Assembly: GCA_050259235.1 (NCBI GenBank)
Contig: JBLNAG010000007.1
Span: forward strand, 1-45,210
Direction: 5' to 3'
DNA length: 45,210 nucleotides
Origin: UBA5364 sp050259235
Lineage (GTDB): Bacteria; Bacillota_I; Bacilli_A; RF39; UBA660
Shown: positions 1 to 7,641 of the stretch, in pieces
Layout: each line of letters begins with the position of its first letter
Numbering within the stretch: the stretch's first letter is position 1
Position numbers and translations under genes: made by a program
Notes under the pieces: model-generated
Seen by the model: only the letters and a program-made list of their open reading frames with translations
Databases searched by the model: none
Told to the model about the DNA's origin: nothing

Positions 1-69
1 GATATATGCTAATTATCATCTATGATAGTGATGAATTCATTAGGTTTTTTTGTGATTATTAATAGTAAA
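1..69 (+). ncRNA. Structured RNA repeat, copy 1 (cut by window edge)
   Basis: Positions 1-39 are identical to 215-253 in copy 2. The next bases differ only in the right arm of the closing stem, TCATTAGG here against TCACTGGG in copy 2. A run of seven T (45-51) follows directly, so the closing stem could act as a terminator. The similarity resumes at 53-69 (GATTATTAATAG). The left half of this copy lies outside the window, so its own pairing cannot be checked. I do not recognise the family. Confidence 0.55.
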
Positions 70-92
70 ATAGAATTTATTTCTATTTTTTT
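67..92 (+). terminator. A/T-rich intrinsic terminator after RNA copy 1
   Basis: A 9-bp stem (67-75 with 81-89, loop 76-80) runs into a T tract to 92. The same hairpin sequence recurs at 417-443 before the helicase. Confidence 0.5.
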
Positions 93-112
93 ACTTTTTT
101 TTCAAAAAAGGC

Positions 113-141
113 TTGCTATTATGTTATATCCATGTTATTAT
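113..141 (+). promoter_or_regulatory. SigA-type promoter for RNA copy 2
   Basis: TTGCTA (113-118), a 17-bp spacer and TATTAT (136-141). The predicted start, near 148, falls on the first bases of the closing stem of the structured RNA, as expected for a separately transcribed small RNA or leader. Confidence 0.5.
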
Positions 142-145
142 TTAT

Positions 146-261
146 AGACCTAGTGAGTTTTATTCCTATTTATAGGATGAACTATCTTATGACGATATTA
201 TATATATCTTCCGAGATATATGCTAATTATCATCTATGATAGTGATGAATTCACTGGGTTT
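146..261 (+). ncRNA. Structured RNA repeat, copy 2 (complete)
   Basis: A closing stem of up to 11 bp pairs 146-156 with 251-261. It encloses three elements: a hairpin at 164-177 (5 bp, four-base loop), a hairpin at 202-221 (8 bp capped by UCCG, a UNCG tetraloop), and a 6-bp helix 181-186 with 238-243 around the second hairpin. This gives a branched fold of about 116 nt. The closing stem is followed by a U-rich stretch. It lies upstream of a DEAD-box helicase and could be a leader or an independent small RNA. The pairing was found by eye, and I know no named family that fits. Confidence 0.6.
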
Positions 262-416
262 TATTTTATTGATTATTAATAGCAAAAATATTATGTTTGT
301 ATGGAACTAGTAAAGTAATAAAAACGTGTAGGATACCTAGATTATAATATTATATAGAACAAACTAAGATTATATTTAAAGAGTTCAATTATGGTTATAC
401 ATTAATAGTAAAATAT

Positions 417-443
417 AAAAATAGAATTTATTTCTATTTTTTT
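417..443 (+). terminator. Possible attenuator hairpin before the helicase
   Basis: A 10-bp stem (417-426 with 432-441) plus T tract ends only about 20 nt before the AAAGGAG ribosome binding site (462-468) of the helicase. Its sequence matches the terminator after RNA copy 1. A terminator here either ends the upstream RNA or controls read-through into the helicase. The stretch 287-410 holds no gene, only a TATAAT at 343-348 with no good -35. Confidence 0.45.
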
Positions 444-476
444 GTTAGAAAATTTTATATAAAAGGAGAAATATAT

Positions 477-1799
477 ATGACATTTAAGGACTTAGGACTA
501 ATCACTCCCCTATTAGAAGCCATTGAAAAACAAAATTATAAAATGCCTTCGCCAATTCAAGAACAATCTATTCCTCATATTTTAAAAGGAAGAGATGTTT
601 TAGGATGCGCTCAAACGGGAACTGGTAAAACAGCAGCTTTTGCTTTACCAATACTACAAAATTTAATTAAAGATAATATTGATAATAATAAACAAAAAAC
701 GATTAAAGCATTAATTTTAACACCAACCAGAGAATTAGCAATGCAAATAAGAGATAACTTTAGAACATATGGTGCTGATACTAATATTAAATGTAGCGTT
801 ATTTTTGGTGGTGTTAATCAAGCGTCTCAAATTGAACTACTAAAAAAGGGTGTCGATGTATTAGTAGCAACCCCTGGTCGTTTATTAGATTTAATTAATC
901 AAAAATATGTTAAATTAGATCATTTAAAAACACTTGTTTTAGATGAAGCTGATACAATGCTTGATATGGGATTTATTAAAGATGTTAAAAAAATAATATC
1001 TTTTACTCCTAACACAAAACAAACTTTATTATTCTCAGCTACAATGTCAAAAGAAGTAATTAATTTATCAGAAGATTTATTAGTTAATCATGTTGAAGTT
1101 AAGATAGCTTCACAAAATGTAACTGCTGACAAGATAAATCAATCAGTATATTTTGTTGATAAAGTTAATAAACCTAAATTATTATTAGAAATTTTAAATG
1201 ATGTTAATATAAAATCAGTCTTAATATTTTCAAGAACTAAGCATGGTGCTAATAAATTAGCCGAAACATTAGAAAAAAACGGTATTATGACTGGGGTACT
1301 TCACGGAAACAAATCACAAACAGCTAGAGTAACTGCTCTTAGCAATTTTAAAAATGGTCAATGTAAAATATTAATAGCTACTGATATTGCTGCGCGTGGT
1401 ATTGACATTAATGAATTATCACATGTAATTAATTATGAAATACCAGAACATGCTGAAGTATATGTTCATAGAATAGGACGTACAGCAAGAGCTGGATTTA
1501 GTGGTATTGCAATATCTTTATGTGATATAAATGAAAAAAGTAGTTTAAAAGATATAGAAAAATTAATTAATCAAGCCGTTCCGGTTGTTGATAATCATAA
1601 TTATTTAATGCAAGATTTTACACTTACTCCTAAAAAGAGTAGTAATAATAGACATAATAGTAAAAACAATAACCATTTTAAATCATTTGAAAAAAAAGAT
1701 GACAGTTATAAAGATAGCAAATCTAATAACAATCATAAGAGTACTAATTATAGCAAAAGAAAAAATAATAATAATTTTTCAAACAAAAAATATAGGTAA
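477..1799 (+). CDS. DEAD-box ATP-dependent RNA helicase
   Basis: Cytosolic RNA helicase of the CshA/DeaD type, 440 aa, expected to remodel structured RNA in ribosome assembly, RNA decay or cold adaptation. Visible motifs in order: Q motif with Gln28, Walker A AQTGTGKT (45-52), PTRELA, TPGR, DEAD, SAT, ARGID and HRIGRTAR. Both RecA-like lobes are complete. From about residue 385 the tail is a low-complexity Asn/Lys/Ser-rich segment, typical of an RNA-binding extension. The ATG is preceded by AAAGGAG at a good distance. It is monocistronic, followed by the tRNA-Leu promoter. The structured RNAs and hairpin upstream suggest RNA-level control. The subfamily name is not certain. Confidence 0.95.
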   Translation: MTFKDLGLITPLLEAIEKQNYKMPSPIQEQSIPHILKGRDVLGCAQTGTGKTAAFALPILQNLIKDNIDNNKQKTIKALILTPTRELAMQIRDNFRTYGADTNIKCSVIFGGVNQASQIELLKKGVDVLVATPGRLLDLINQKYVKLDHLKTLVLDEADTMLDMGFIKDVKKIISFTPNTKQTLLFSATMSKEVINLSEDLLVNHVEVKIASQNVTADKINQSVYFVDKVNKPKLLLEILNDVNIKSVLIFSRTKHGANKLAETLEKNGIMTGVLHGNKSQTARVTALSNFKNGQCKILIATDIAARGIDINELSHVINYEIPEHAEVYVHRIGRTARAGFSGIAISLCDINEKSSLKDIEKLINQAVPVVDNHNYLMQDFTLTPKKSSNNRHNSKNNNHFKSFEKKDDSYKDSKSNNNHKSTNYSKRKNNNNFSNKKYR

Positions 1800-1834
1800 T
1801 AAACTATATTTTTTTATAAATATTTAATTTTTAG

Positions 1835-1862
1835 TTGCCAAAATATAAAATTATGTTATAAT
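1835..1862 (+). promoter_or_regulatory. Promoter of tRNA-Leu
   Basis: TTGCCA (1835-1840), a 16-bp spacer ending in an extended TG motif, and TATAAT (1857-1862), about 30 bp before the tRNA. Confidence 0.7.
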
Positions 1863-1892
1863 GTATTAGTAGTTAATTTTTTTAACTACAAC

Positions 1893-1977
1893 GCGGGTAT
1901 GGCGAAATTGGCAGACGCACTAGACTTAGGATCTAGCGGAGAAATCCATGGGGGTTCAAGTCCCTTTACCCGCACCA
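1893..1977 (+). tRNA. tRNA-Leu (UAG)
   Basis: 85 nt including an encoded CCA. The acceptor stem GCGGGTA pairs with TACCCGC. The anticodon stem CTAGA/TCTAG carries loop CTTAGGA, giving anticodon TAG. The long variable arm is typical of class II tRNA-Leu. Its 3' 71 nt are repeated with changes at 5096-5167, and its nearest terminator is about 115 nt downstream. Confidence 0.97.
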
Positions 1978-2092
1978 AATTGTTTATATACGAACATTGT
2001 CTATTATCTAGGCGGGTTTGCAGTCAATAAAAAACTAAATTAGTGCCTAAAATGATGCTTTTCTAGTTAAAATGAGTGATATATTTAATTGA

Positions 2093-2124
2093 AAAAGGAT
2101 AGATTAATTTTTATCTTTTTTTTT
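2093..2124 (+). terminator. Terminator in the gap after tRNA-Leu
   Basis: A 9-bp stem (2093-2101 with 2112-2120, one G-T pair) followed by a long T run. The rest of the 1978-2222 gap shows no gene; a weak TAGGC/GCCTA pairing (2009-2013 with 2045-2049) is the only structure I see. Confidence 0.6.
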
Positions 2125-2168
2125 ATATTAGTATAATTGTACAAAAAATCTAAATATACCTAGTATTA

Positions 2169-2197
2169 TTCTTAATAATTCAACGTTATGATATAAT
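2169..2197 (+). promoter_or_regulatory. Extended -10 promoter of the flavoprotein pair
   Basis: TGATATAAT (TATAAT at 2192-2197) with a weak -35 TTCTTA at 2169-2174, 17 bp upstream. It lies 25 bp before the TTG start. Confidence 0.55.
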
Positions 2198-2222
2198 AAT
2201 TAGTGAGAAATGAGGTAGTAAC

Positions 2223-3473
2223 TTGAAAAAATATGACATTGTAATAATAGGTGCTGGTGCTTCTGGATTAGTTTGCGCTTCTAAGCTAAGTGATTTAAAT
2301 TTAAACAAAAATATTTTATTAATAGATAGAATGAATAAAGTAGGCAAAAAAATACTTGCTACAGGCAATGGTCGATGTAATATATCAAATAAAAATATTA
2401 ATTTAGAAAACTATTATTCCAATAATAAAATTTTTGTTGAAAATCAGATTAAAAATTTAAGTAATAACATTATTTTAGAATATTTCGAAGAATTAGGTCT
2501 CAAAACAAAATTAATTGAAAATGGTTATTATCCAATAACTGAGCAATCTGCTACAGTTGTTGAAGTTTTAGAATTAAAAATTAAAGAATGTAAAAACATA
2601 GATATTCTATTAGAAACAGAAGTCATTTGCATTAAAAAAAATGATAGATTTGAAATAGAAACAAACAATGAAAAAATAATCTCCGAGCTAGTCGTTTTAA
2701 GCACTGGTGGAAGGGCATACCCTACTCTTGGATCAAATGGAAGCGGATACAAACTAGCAAGTAGCTTGAACCATAAACAGACTAAAATATACAAAGCTCT
2801 CACTCAGGTAAAATCAGATAGTAAATCATTAAAATATCTAAAAGGAGCAAGAATCAAAACAAATGCTAAAATATACGTAAATAATAAGTTTGTAGAAGAA
2901 GAAGCTGGGGAAGTACAATTTACTGAAACTGGGCTATCTGGAATTTGTATATTCAATCTATCGCACATAGCTTCTTACAATACAGAAGTATTAAAAAATA
3001 ATGTAATAATCAAACTAGATTTAATGCCTGATACGAGTTACGAGAAACTAAAGAAAGAACTTGAAAATAGGAAAAATAAATTTAAAGACAGAATTATTGA
3101 TTTTTATCTAACAGGTTTACTAAATAACAAAATTTCATATGCGATATATGAGAATTTGAAAATAAATGTAAATAAAAAAGTATCTAATCTTACTCAAGTG
3201 GAAATTGAAAATATATGCAGTTTTATAAAAGAATTTGAATTTAAAATAAGTGGTGTGAATGATTTCGATAATGCCCAAGTAACTGCTGGAGGAGTTGATA
3301 CAACGGAAGTAAACCCCCAAACATTTGAGTCGTTAATTAATAAAAATTTATACATAATTGGTGAAATAATTGATATTCATGGCGATTGTGGAGGTTATAA
3401 TTTAAACTTTGCTTTTACTAGCGGCTTAATTGCAGCAGAAAGTATTGGAGGCTATTATGATAAGAATAAATAA
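2223..3473 (+). CDS. HI0933/YhiN (BaiN-like) FAD-dependent oxidoreductase
   Basis: Flavoprotein of 416 aa in the family annotated as aminoacetone oxidase-like or NAD(P)/FAD-dependent oxidoreductase. It shows an N-terminal Rossmann dinucleotide motif GAGASG (10-15), the family signature ATGNGRCN near residue 48, and a C-terminal FAD-contacting segment with GEIIDIHGDCGGYN. The substrate is unknown for most of the family. The start is TTG at 2223, chosen because GAGGTAG lies just upstream and the Rossmann strand begins right after it. The gene overlaps the next flavoprotein by 17 nt, so the two are probably translated together. The pair sits between tRNA-Leu and a degraded tRNA-Leu tail. Confidence 0.9.
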   Translation: MKKYDIVIIGAGASGLVCASKLSDLNLNKNILLIDRMNKVGKKILATGNGRCNISNKNINLENYYSNNKIFVENQIKNLSNNIILEYFEELGLKTKLIENGYYPITEQSATVVEVLELKIKECKNIDILLETEVICIKKNDRFEIETNNEKIISELVVLSTGGRAYPTLGSNGSGYKLASSLNHKQTKIYKALTQVKSDSKSLKYLKGARIKTNAKIYVNNKFVEEEAGEVQFTETGLSGICIFNLSHIASYNTEVLKNNVIIKLDLMPDTSYEKLKKELENRKNKFKDRIIDFYLTGLLNNKISYAIYENLKINVNKKVSNLTQVEIENICSFIKEFEFKISGVNDFDNAQVTAGGVDTTEVNPQTFESLINKNLYIIGEIIDIHGDCGGYNLNFAFTSGLIAAESIGGYYDKNK

Positions 3474-5013
3474 TATAAAAATGCCTATTACAAGTAATAT
3501 TGAAGATTTAAGAAATAAATGTTTAAAAATACTTAAAACTACTGATTTAATCTCATTTGAAATACTAAAAAAATCAGTTGATGCAAGAGATAAAAATAAA
3601 ATCAACTTTATTTATACTGTTGATGTTGAAATAAAAAATGAAGATAATATCATCCTTTCTAAAGATATGTCAAAAATAGAAGGAATTAATTTTGAGTTTT
3701 CCAAATCAAATAAAGTTTTTAGGCATAGGCCTATTATAGTAGGAGCCGGGCCAGCTGGTTTATTTACAGCTTTAGGACTTGTTAAAAGCGGAATCAAATG
3801 TTTGCTAATTGAACAAGGCAAATGTGTTGAAGAACGAAAAAAAGATATCGATAATTTCTTTAATAATGGTATCTTAAATCCAGATTCAAATGTCCAATTT
3901 GGAGAAGGTGGAGCAGGAACGTTTAGTGATGGAAAACTTACGACTGGAATTAATGATGAACGTATTAGATATGTCCTTGAAACTTTTGTGGAATTTGGTG
4001 CTCCAAAAGAAATTTTATTCTCGTCAAAGCCACATATTGGAACAGATATGTTAATCAATGTAATAAAAAATATGAGAAATTTTCTAATAAGTAACGGCTG
4101 TGAAATACGTTTCAATACGAAACTAACAGATTTAATTATTGAAAATTTAGAAATTATTGGCGTTATAGTAAATGAAAATGAAAAAATTTTAACTGATCAT
4201 TTAATACTTGCTATTGGCCATTCGGCTAGAAAAACATATGAAATGCTCTACAATAATAATGTAAGACTGGAACAGAAAAATTTTGCTATGGGAGTTCGAA
4301 TTGAACATAAGCAAAGTACGATTCAAGAAAACCAATATGGTAAATATGCTGATTTTCTAGACCCAACTGACTATAAATTAGTAACTCACTTAGATAATAA
4401 TCATAGTGTTTATACATTTTGTGTATGTCCTGGTGGATATGTAGTTGCAGCATCTTCAGAAGAAGGACATCTTGCAATTAATGGCATGAGTGAGTATAAA
4501 AGAGATAATGAAAATATTAATGGAGCACTACTGGTTAGTGTTAGTACTAATGACTTTGGAAGCGACCATCCACTTGCAGGTATGTACTTACAAAGGAAAA
4601 TTGAATATGATGCTTTTACATTAGGAGGAAGTAATTATAATGCTCCATGTCAAAGAGTTGATGATTTCTTAAATAATAGAAAATCAATATATATAGGTTC
4701 AATTAAACCGAGCTATAAACCAAATATAACTTTATGTAATCTTCATGATTGCTTGCCTAACTTTATGACAGAGTCTCTAAAAAAGGCACTTTTGGAATTT
4801 GATAGAAAAATAAAAGGTTTTGCCTTTAATGATGCATTACTTACAGCAGTTGAATCAAGAAGCTCGGCTCCAGTTAGAATTGTTCGAAATGAAAATTTTA
4901 AATCAATTTCAATTAGTAAATTATATCCAATTGGAGAAGGAGCTGGATATGCTGGAGGTATTATGAGCTCGGCAATTGATGGTATTAAGTGTGCTATAAA
5001 AATATTAAAATAA
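3457..5013 (+). CDS. FAD-dependent dehydrogenase, COG2509 type
   Basis: Predicted NAD(FAD)-utilising dehydrogenase of 518 aa. The dinucleotide motif GAGPAGL lies near residue 92, after an N-terminal domain that is typical of this family. Conserved stretches follow: QFGEGGAGTFSDGKL, a central substrate domain, and a C-terminal GEGAGYAGGIMSSA that closes the FAD site. The ATG at 3457 has GGAGG five bases upstream, inside the end of the preceding gene. A longer frame from 3430 lacks such a site. The physiological substrate is unknown. Two different FAD oxidoreductases in one overlapping pair suggests linked redox work, but this is inference. Confidence 0.88.
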   Translation: MIRINNIKMPITSNIEDLRNKCLKILKTTDLISFEILKKSVDARDKNKINFIYTVDVEIKNEDNIILSKDMSKIEGINFEFSKSNKVFRHRPIIVGAGPAGLFTALGLVKSGIKCLLIEQGKCVEERKKDIDNFFNNGILNPDSNVQFGEGGAGTFSDGKLTTGINDERIRYVLETFVEFGAPKEILFSSKPHIGTDMLINVIKNMRNFLISNGCEIRFNTKLTDLIIENLEIIGVIVNENEKILTDHLILAIGHSARKTYEMLYNNNVRLEQKNFAMGVRIEHKQSTIQENQYGKYADFLDPTDYKLVTHLDNNHSVYTFCVCPGGYVVAASSEEGHLAINGMSEYKRDNENINGALLVSVSTNDFGSDHPLAGMYLQRKIEYDAFTLGGSNYNAPCQRVDDFLNNRKSIYIGSIKPSYKPNITLCNLHDCLPNFMTESLKKALLEFDRKIKGFAFNDALLTAVESRSSAPVRIVRNENFKSISISKLYPIGEGAGYAGGIMSSAIDGIKCAIKILK

Positions 5014-5020
5014 TAAAAAT

Positions 5021-5048
5021 TATAGAATATTAAACTCTATATTTTTTT
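5021..5048 (+). terminator. Terminator of the flavoprotein operon
   Basis: A 6-bp stem (5021-5026 with 5036-5041) followed by seven T (5042-5048), beginning eight bases after the stop codon. Confidence 0.55.
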
Positions 5049-5095
5049 GTAAATTAATTATTATTTATATAATTAACTATATTGTTAAAACTCAT

Positions 5096-5167
5096 ATTGG
5101 CAGACGCACTAGACTTAGAATCTAGCGGAGCAATCCATATGGGGTTCACGTCCCTCTACCCCCACCA
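5096..5167 (+). pseudogene. tRNA-Leu remnant lacking its 5' part
   Basis: 72 nt align to the 3' 71 nt of tRNA-Leu(UAG) at 1907-1977 with about seven differences and one inserted base. They cover part of the D arm, the anticodon arm with TAG, the variable arm, T arm and CCA. The first 14 nt of the tRNA are missing and replaced by unrelated sequence. The 3' acceptor strand reads TACCCCC and has no partner. It cannot fold into a tRNA. It resembles the attR-type fragment left by integration into a tRNA gene; an eroded tandem tRNA copy is the alternative. Confidence 0.85.
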
Positions 5168-5179
5168 ATATGATAATAG

Positions 5180-5206
5180 AAACTAATTGAAATATTAGTT
5201 TTTTTC
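5180..5206 (+). terminator. Terminator after the tRNA-Leu remnant
   Basis: An 8-bp stem AAACTAAT/ATTAGTTT (5180-5187 with 5194-5201) and T run, 13 nt after the remnant. It may be the original terminator of tRNA-Leu. The rest of 5207-5302 is A/T-rich with no gene seen. Confidence 0.7.
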
Positions 5207-5302
5207 TTTTTTTAATAACAAAAAAAACTAATAATAATAGTAATTTATTATACTTCTATTCATAAAAAACATAATAAAATCGATGGTATGATATCAAAAT
5301 AT

Positions 5303-5310
5303 GATATAAT
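5303..5310 (+). promoter_or_regulatory. Extended -10 promoter of the DedA operon
   Basis: TGATATAAT, with the hexamer at 5305-5310 and no convincing -35. It lies about 37 bp before the TTG start. Confidence 0.5.
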
Positions 5311-5346
5311 TAACAAAAAGTAATATGCATTTAAGGAGTGATTTGA

Positions 5347-5994
5347 TTGAATATAATATTGAAATTAGTTGATTTTATAATTAATATAGATAAATATTTA
5401 GGAGTTATAATACAAAATTATGGGATGGAAACGTATATAATATTATTTATAGTAATATTTTGTGAAACTGGATTAGTATTTCTTCCCTTTTTACCCGGTG
5501 ATTCATTAATATTTGCAGCATCAGCTTTTGCAGCAATTGGTAAATTAAATATATTTATTTTATATTTTGTAGTTTTGTTTGCAGCAGTTTTAGGTGATAC
5601 TGTTAATTATACCATAGGTAAAACACTTGGAAATAAATTAGAAAATAGTAAAATTATTAAAAAAGAATATTTAGTAAAAACTCATGATTTTTTTGAAAAA
5701 CATGGAGGAAAATCAATTGTACTTGCAAGATTCGTTCCAATTGTTAGAACATTTGCACCATTTGTTGCTGGCTCTGGGAAAATGAAATATACTAAATTTA
5801 TAAGATATAATCTATTAGGAGGATTCTTGTGGGTTACTGTTTGTACTTTAGCTGGATACTTTTTTGGAAATATACAATTTGTAAAAGAAAATTTCTCATT
5901 AGTTATAATGGCTATAATACTAATATCATTAATGCCTATAATTTTAACATATTTTATAAGTAAAATTAAGAAAAAAGAAATAAAAAATATATGA
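5347..5994 (+). CDS. DedA/SNARE-associated family membrane protein
   Basis: Integral membrane protein of 215 aa with about five hydrophobic segments. DedA proteins are linked to undecaprenyl-phosphate or phospholipid flipping and membrane homeostasis. The signature lies near residues 120-140: ARFVPIVRTFAPFVAGSG, with the two family arginines. An acidic motif FCETGLVFLPFLPGDS lies near residue 40. The start is TTG at 5347 with AAGGAGTG about seven bases upstream. The stop overlaps the start of the PAP2 gene (ATGA), so the two are coupled. A lipid phosphatase next door fits a role in lipid-carrier recycling. Confidence 0.92.
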   Translation: MNIILKLVDFIINIDKYLGVIIQNYGMETYIILFIVIFCETGLVFLPFLPGDSLIFAASAFAAIGKLNIFILYFVVLFAAVLGDTVNYTIGKTLGNKLENSKIIKKEYLVKTHDFFEKHGGKSIVLARFVPIVRTFAPFVAGSGKMKYTKFIRYNLLGGFLWVTVCTLAGYFFGNIQFVKENFSLVIMAIILISLMPIILTYFISKIKKKEIKNI

Positions 5995-6641
5995 TGAAAA
6001 TAACAAAGGTTTTCGTAAAGAAAAATTTTAAATGGTTAGTGGCGTTTATTTGTTTAATATCATTTTTAGCACTTGCTAAAGAGGTATATAATAAAGAAAT
6101 AATGCAAGGAGATATTATAGGATATAAGATTATTTCAAATTTTCTATTATCTGATTCTGTAACAAAAATAGCCAAAATCGTTACAAATTTAGGTAACGCC
6201 ATATTTTTAATTAGTTTAACATTAGTATTATTCTCATTAATAAAAAACAAAATGATTGGTATATCTATAATGTTTAATTTAGCAATAATTTCTGGTCTTA
6301 ATATTTTATTAAAAGATATTTTGCAAAGACCAAGACCAACTGAGTATAGATTAATAGATGAAACTGGATATAGTTTTCCTTCTGGTCACTCTATGATTAG
6401 CATGGCCTTCTATGGTTTTCTAATTTATTTAATATATAAGAATATAAAAAACAAATATTTAAAATGGAGCTTAATATATCTATTAAGTATTATAATATTT
6501 ACCATTGGCATAAGTAGAATATATTTAGGAGTCCATTATACTAGTGATGTTTTAGCAGGATTTCTAATATCTATATCTTATTTGATAGTTTATATAAATA
6601 TTATTAATTATCATATTAAAATGCAAAAACAATTCAAATAG
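5991..6641 (+). CDS. PAP2-family phosphatase
   Basis: Membrane acid phosphatase of 216 aa, likely acting on undecaprenyl pyrophosphate or phosphatidic/PG phosphate at the outer membrane face. All three PAP2 motifs are present: KDILQRPRP near 107, PSGHS near 129 with the catalytic His, and SRIYLGVHYTSD near 173 with the nucleophilic His. About six hydrophobic helices are visible. The start overlaps the DedA stop by four bases, and no separate Shine-Dalgarno is seen, so translation is probably coupled. A second ATG at 5994 is equally possible. Confidence 0.92.
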   Translation: MMKITKVFVKKNFKWLVAFICLISFLALAKEVYNKEIMQGDIIGYKIISNFLLSDSVTKIAKIVTNLGNAIFLISLTLVLFSLIKNKMIGISIMFNLAIISGLNILLKDILQRPRPTEYRLIDETGYSFPSGHSMISMAFYGFLIYLIYKNIKNKYLKWSLIYLLSIIIFTIGISRIYLGVHYTSDVLAGFLISISYLIVYINIINYHIKMQKQFK

Positions 6642-6658
6642 TATAGATTTTAAAATAT

Positions 6659-6683
6659 AATCACTATAGTTAGTGATTTTTTT
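6659..6683 (+). terminator. Terminator of the DedA-PAP2 operon
   Basis: An 8-bp stem AATCACTA/TAGTGATT (6659-6666 with 6671-6678), TAGT loop and T run. Confidence 0.85.
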
Positions 6684-6732
6684 GTTATAATTACTTTAAT
6701 AATCACCATACTAAAGATTAAGGAGGTTTAGT

Positions 6733-7020
6733 ATGCGTGATGAAATAAATGGAAATATCGATGATGATAATGTTGATGCAGATACTAGTTTAGCAGATCT
6801 CAACATTCCTAGACTTGCTAGAATCGAAAACGATGTAAACACTGGTAGAATTGAAACAAATGGTGAAAATAAACCCAGCTTATTTGCCGCTAATAACATA
6901 CTTAGAAAGACTGCGGATAATTTAGCTCGTGCTGAAGCAATGGTCGATGAAAAACCTATGAGAACAGAAAAAACTGCTGAATTAGAAAGAAAAGAAGAAG
7001 AAAGAGATAAAGAAGAATAA
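6733..7020 (+). CDS. Small charged hypothetical protein
   Basis: A 95-aa protein I do not recognise. The first third is rich in Asp and Asn. The end is a run of Glu/Lys/Arg (EERDKEE) that would form a charged helix. There is no signal peptide or membrane segment. The ribosome binding site AAGGAGG is near perfect, eight bases before the ATG, and a strong terminator follows, so it is probably a genuine, well-translated single gene. The composition resembles disordered cytosolic proteins; no function can be assigned. Confidence 0.75.
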   Translation: MRDEINGNIDDDNVDADTSLADLNIPRLARIENDVNTGRIETNGENKPSLFAANNILRKTADNLARAEAMVDEKPMRTEKTAELERKEEERDKEE

Positions 7021-7033
7021 ATTTATTTTAAAT

Positions 7034-7060
7034 AAAATCCAACCTAAAAAGTTGGATTTT
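7034..7060. terminator. Bidirectional terminator
   Basis: A 10-bp stem AAAATCCAAC/GTTGGATTTT (7034-7043 with 7051-7060) between convergent genes. It provides T runs in both directions. Confidence 0.88.
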
Positions 7061-7062
7061 TA

Positions 7063-7572
7063 TTATTTCATTATAAACCGCCATTTAATACTTCTATATG
7101 GTTCAGAAGCATATTCTATACCTACTCTTTTATCTCTTACATAGGAAGCTTGATAACCATCATCTTCTATCCATAATTCTTTTGATTTGGTTAAATCTAT
7201 ACCATTTAATTTATAATCAATTTCTAGTTTTTTAGTTAATTTAGCTGGTCCATTATATCCTTCTATTCCTCTTATTAAAACAGCCTCCGGATGATCTTTA
7301 TTTCCTGTTACTACATTTAACAAATAATGTATTCCATAACATAAATATACATATGAAAAACCACCCTCTTCATACAAAATCCATGTTCTTTTTGTTTTAC
7401 CAACCCTTGCATGACAAGCAGAATCCTCTTCACCATAATAGATTTCCGTTTCTGTAATACGAAATTTAACTATTTGGCCATTTGGCAATTTTCTCACTAA
7501 AAGTTTACCAATTAATAATGGTGCGACTTCTAAAGCACTATTTAAATAAAAGCTTTTATCTAATTTAGTCAT
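7063..7572 (-). CDS. 3-methyladenine DNA glycosylase (AAG/Mpg family)
   Basis: Base-excision repair glycosylase of 169 aa that removes alkylated purines. Family blocks: LLVRKLPNG, then TETEIYYGEEDSACHA, in which the first Glu corresponds to the catalytic acid. These are followed by YVYLCYGIHYLLNVVTG and AVLIRGIEG. The length is short but in the range of bacterial members. ATG at 7572 is preferred because AGGTG lies seven bases upstream. A GTG at 7581 would sit inside that site. Confidence 0.93.
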   Translation of the reverse strand: MTKLDKSFYLNSALEVAPLLIGKLLVRKLPNGQIVKFRITETEIYYGEEDSACHARVGKTKRTWILYEEGGFSYVYLCYGIHYLLNVVTGNKDHPEAVLIRGIEGYNGPAKLTKKLEIDYKLNGIDLTKSKELWIEDDGYQASYVRDKRVGIEYASEPYRSIKWRFIMK

Positions 7573-7611
7573 TATTGACACCTACTTTTTAATATTATAA
7601 CCATTATTGAC

Positions 7612-7641
7612 AAATAAAAAAGTAATTCAATGAATTACTTA
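7612..7641 (-). terminator. Terminator of the following minus-strand gene
   Basis: A 9-bp stem AAGTAATTC/GAATTACTT (7620-7628 with 7632-7640) with an A run on the plus strand at 7613-7619, so T-rich on the minus strand. It overlaps the stop codon of the gene ending at 7635. Confidence 0.8.

Noticed and set aside
1..261. CRISPR array
   Set aside because: Only two copies, far longer than CRISPR repeats, spaced unevenly, with no cas genes. No other array-like pattern was seen in the window.
1..476. Type III toxin-antitoxin locus (tandem RNA repeats, terminator, toxin)
   Set aside because: The downstream gene is a complete DEAD-box helicase, not a ToxN-like nuclease, and the repeat units of about 116 nt or more are longer and more branched than known antitoxin repeats.
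3612..4115. Long antisense open frame inside the second flavoprotein gene
   Set aside because: It is opposite a well-supported coding region, has no ribosome binding site or family motif, and reflects codon bias of the sense strand. The same applies to antisense frames in mutL, rpsB, the pseudopilins and the C39-like gene.
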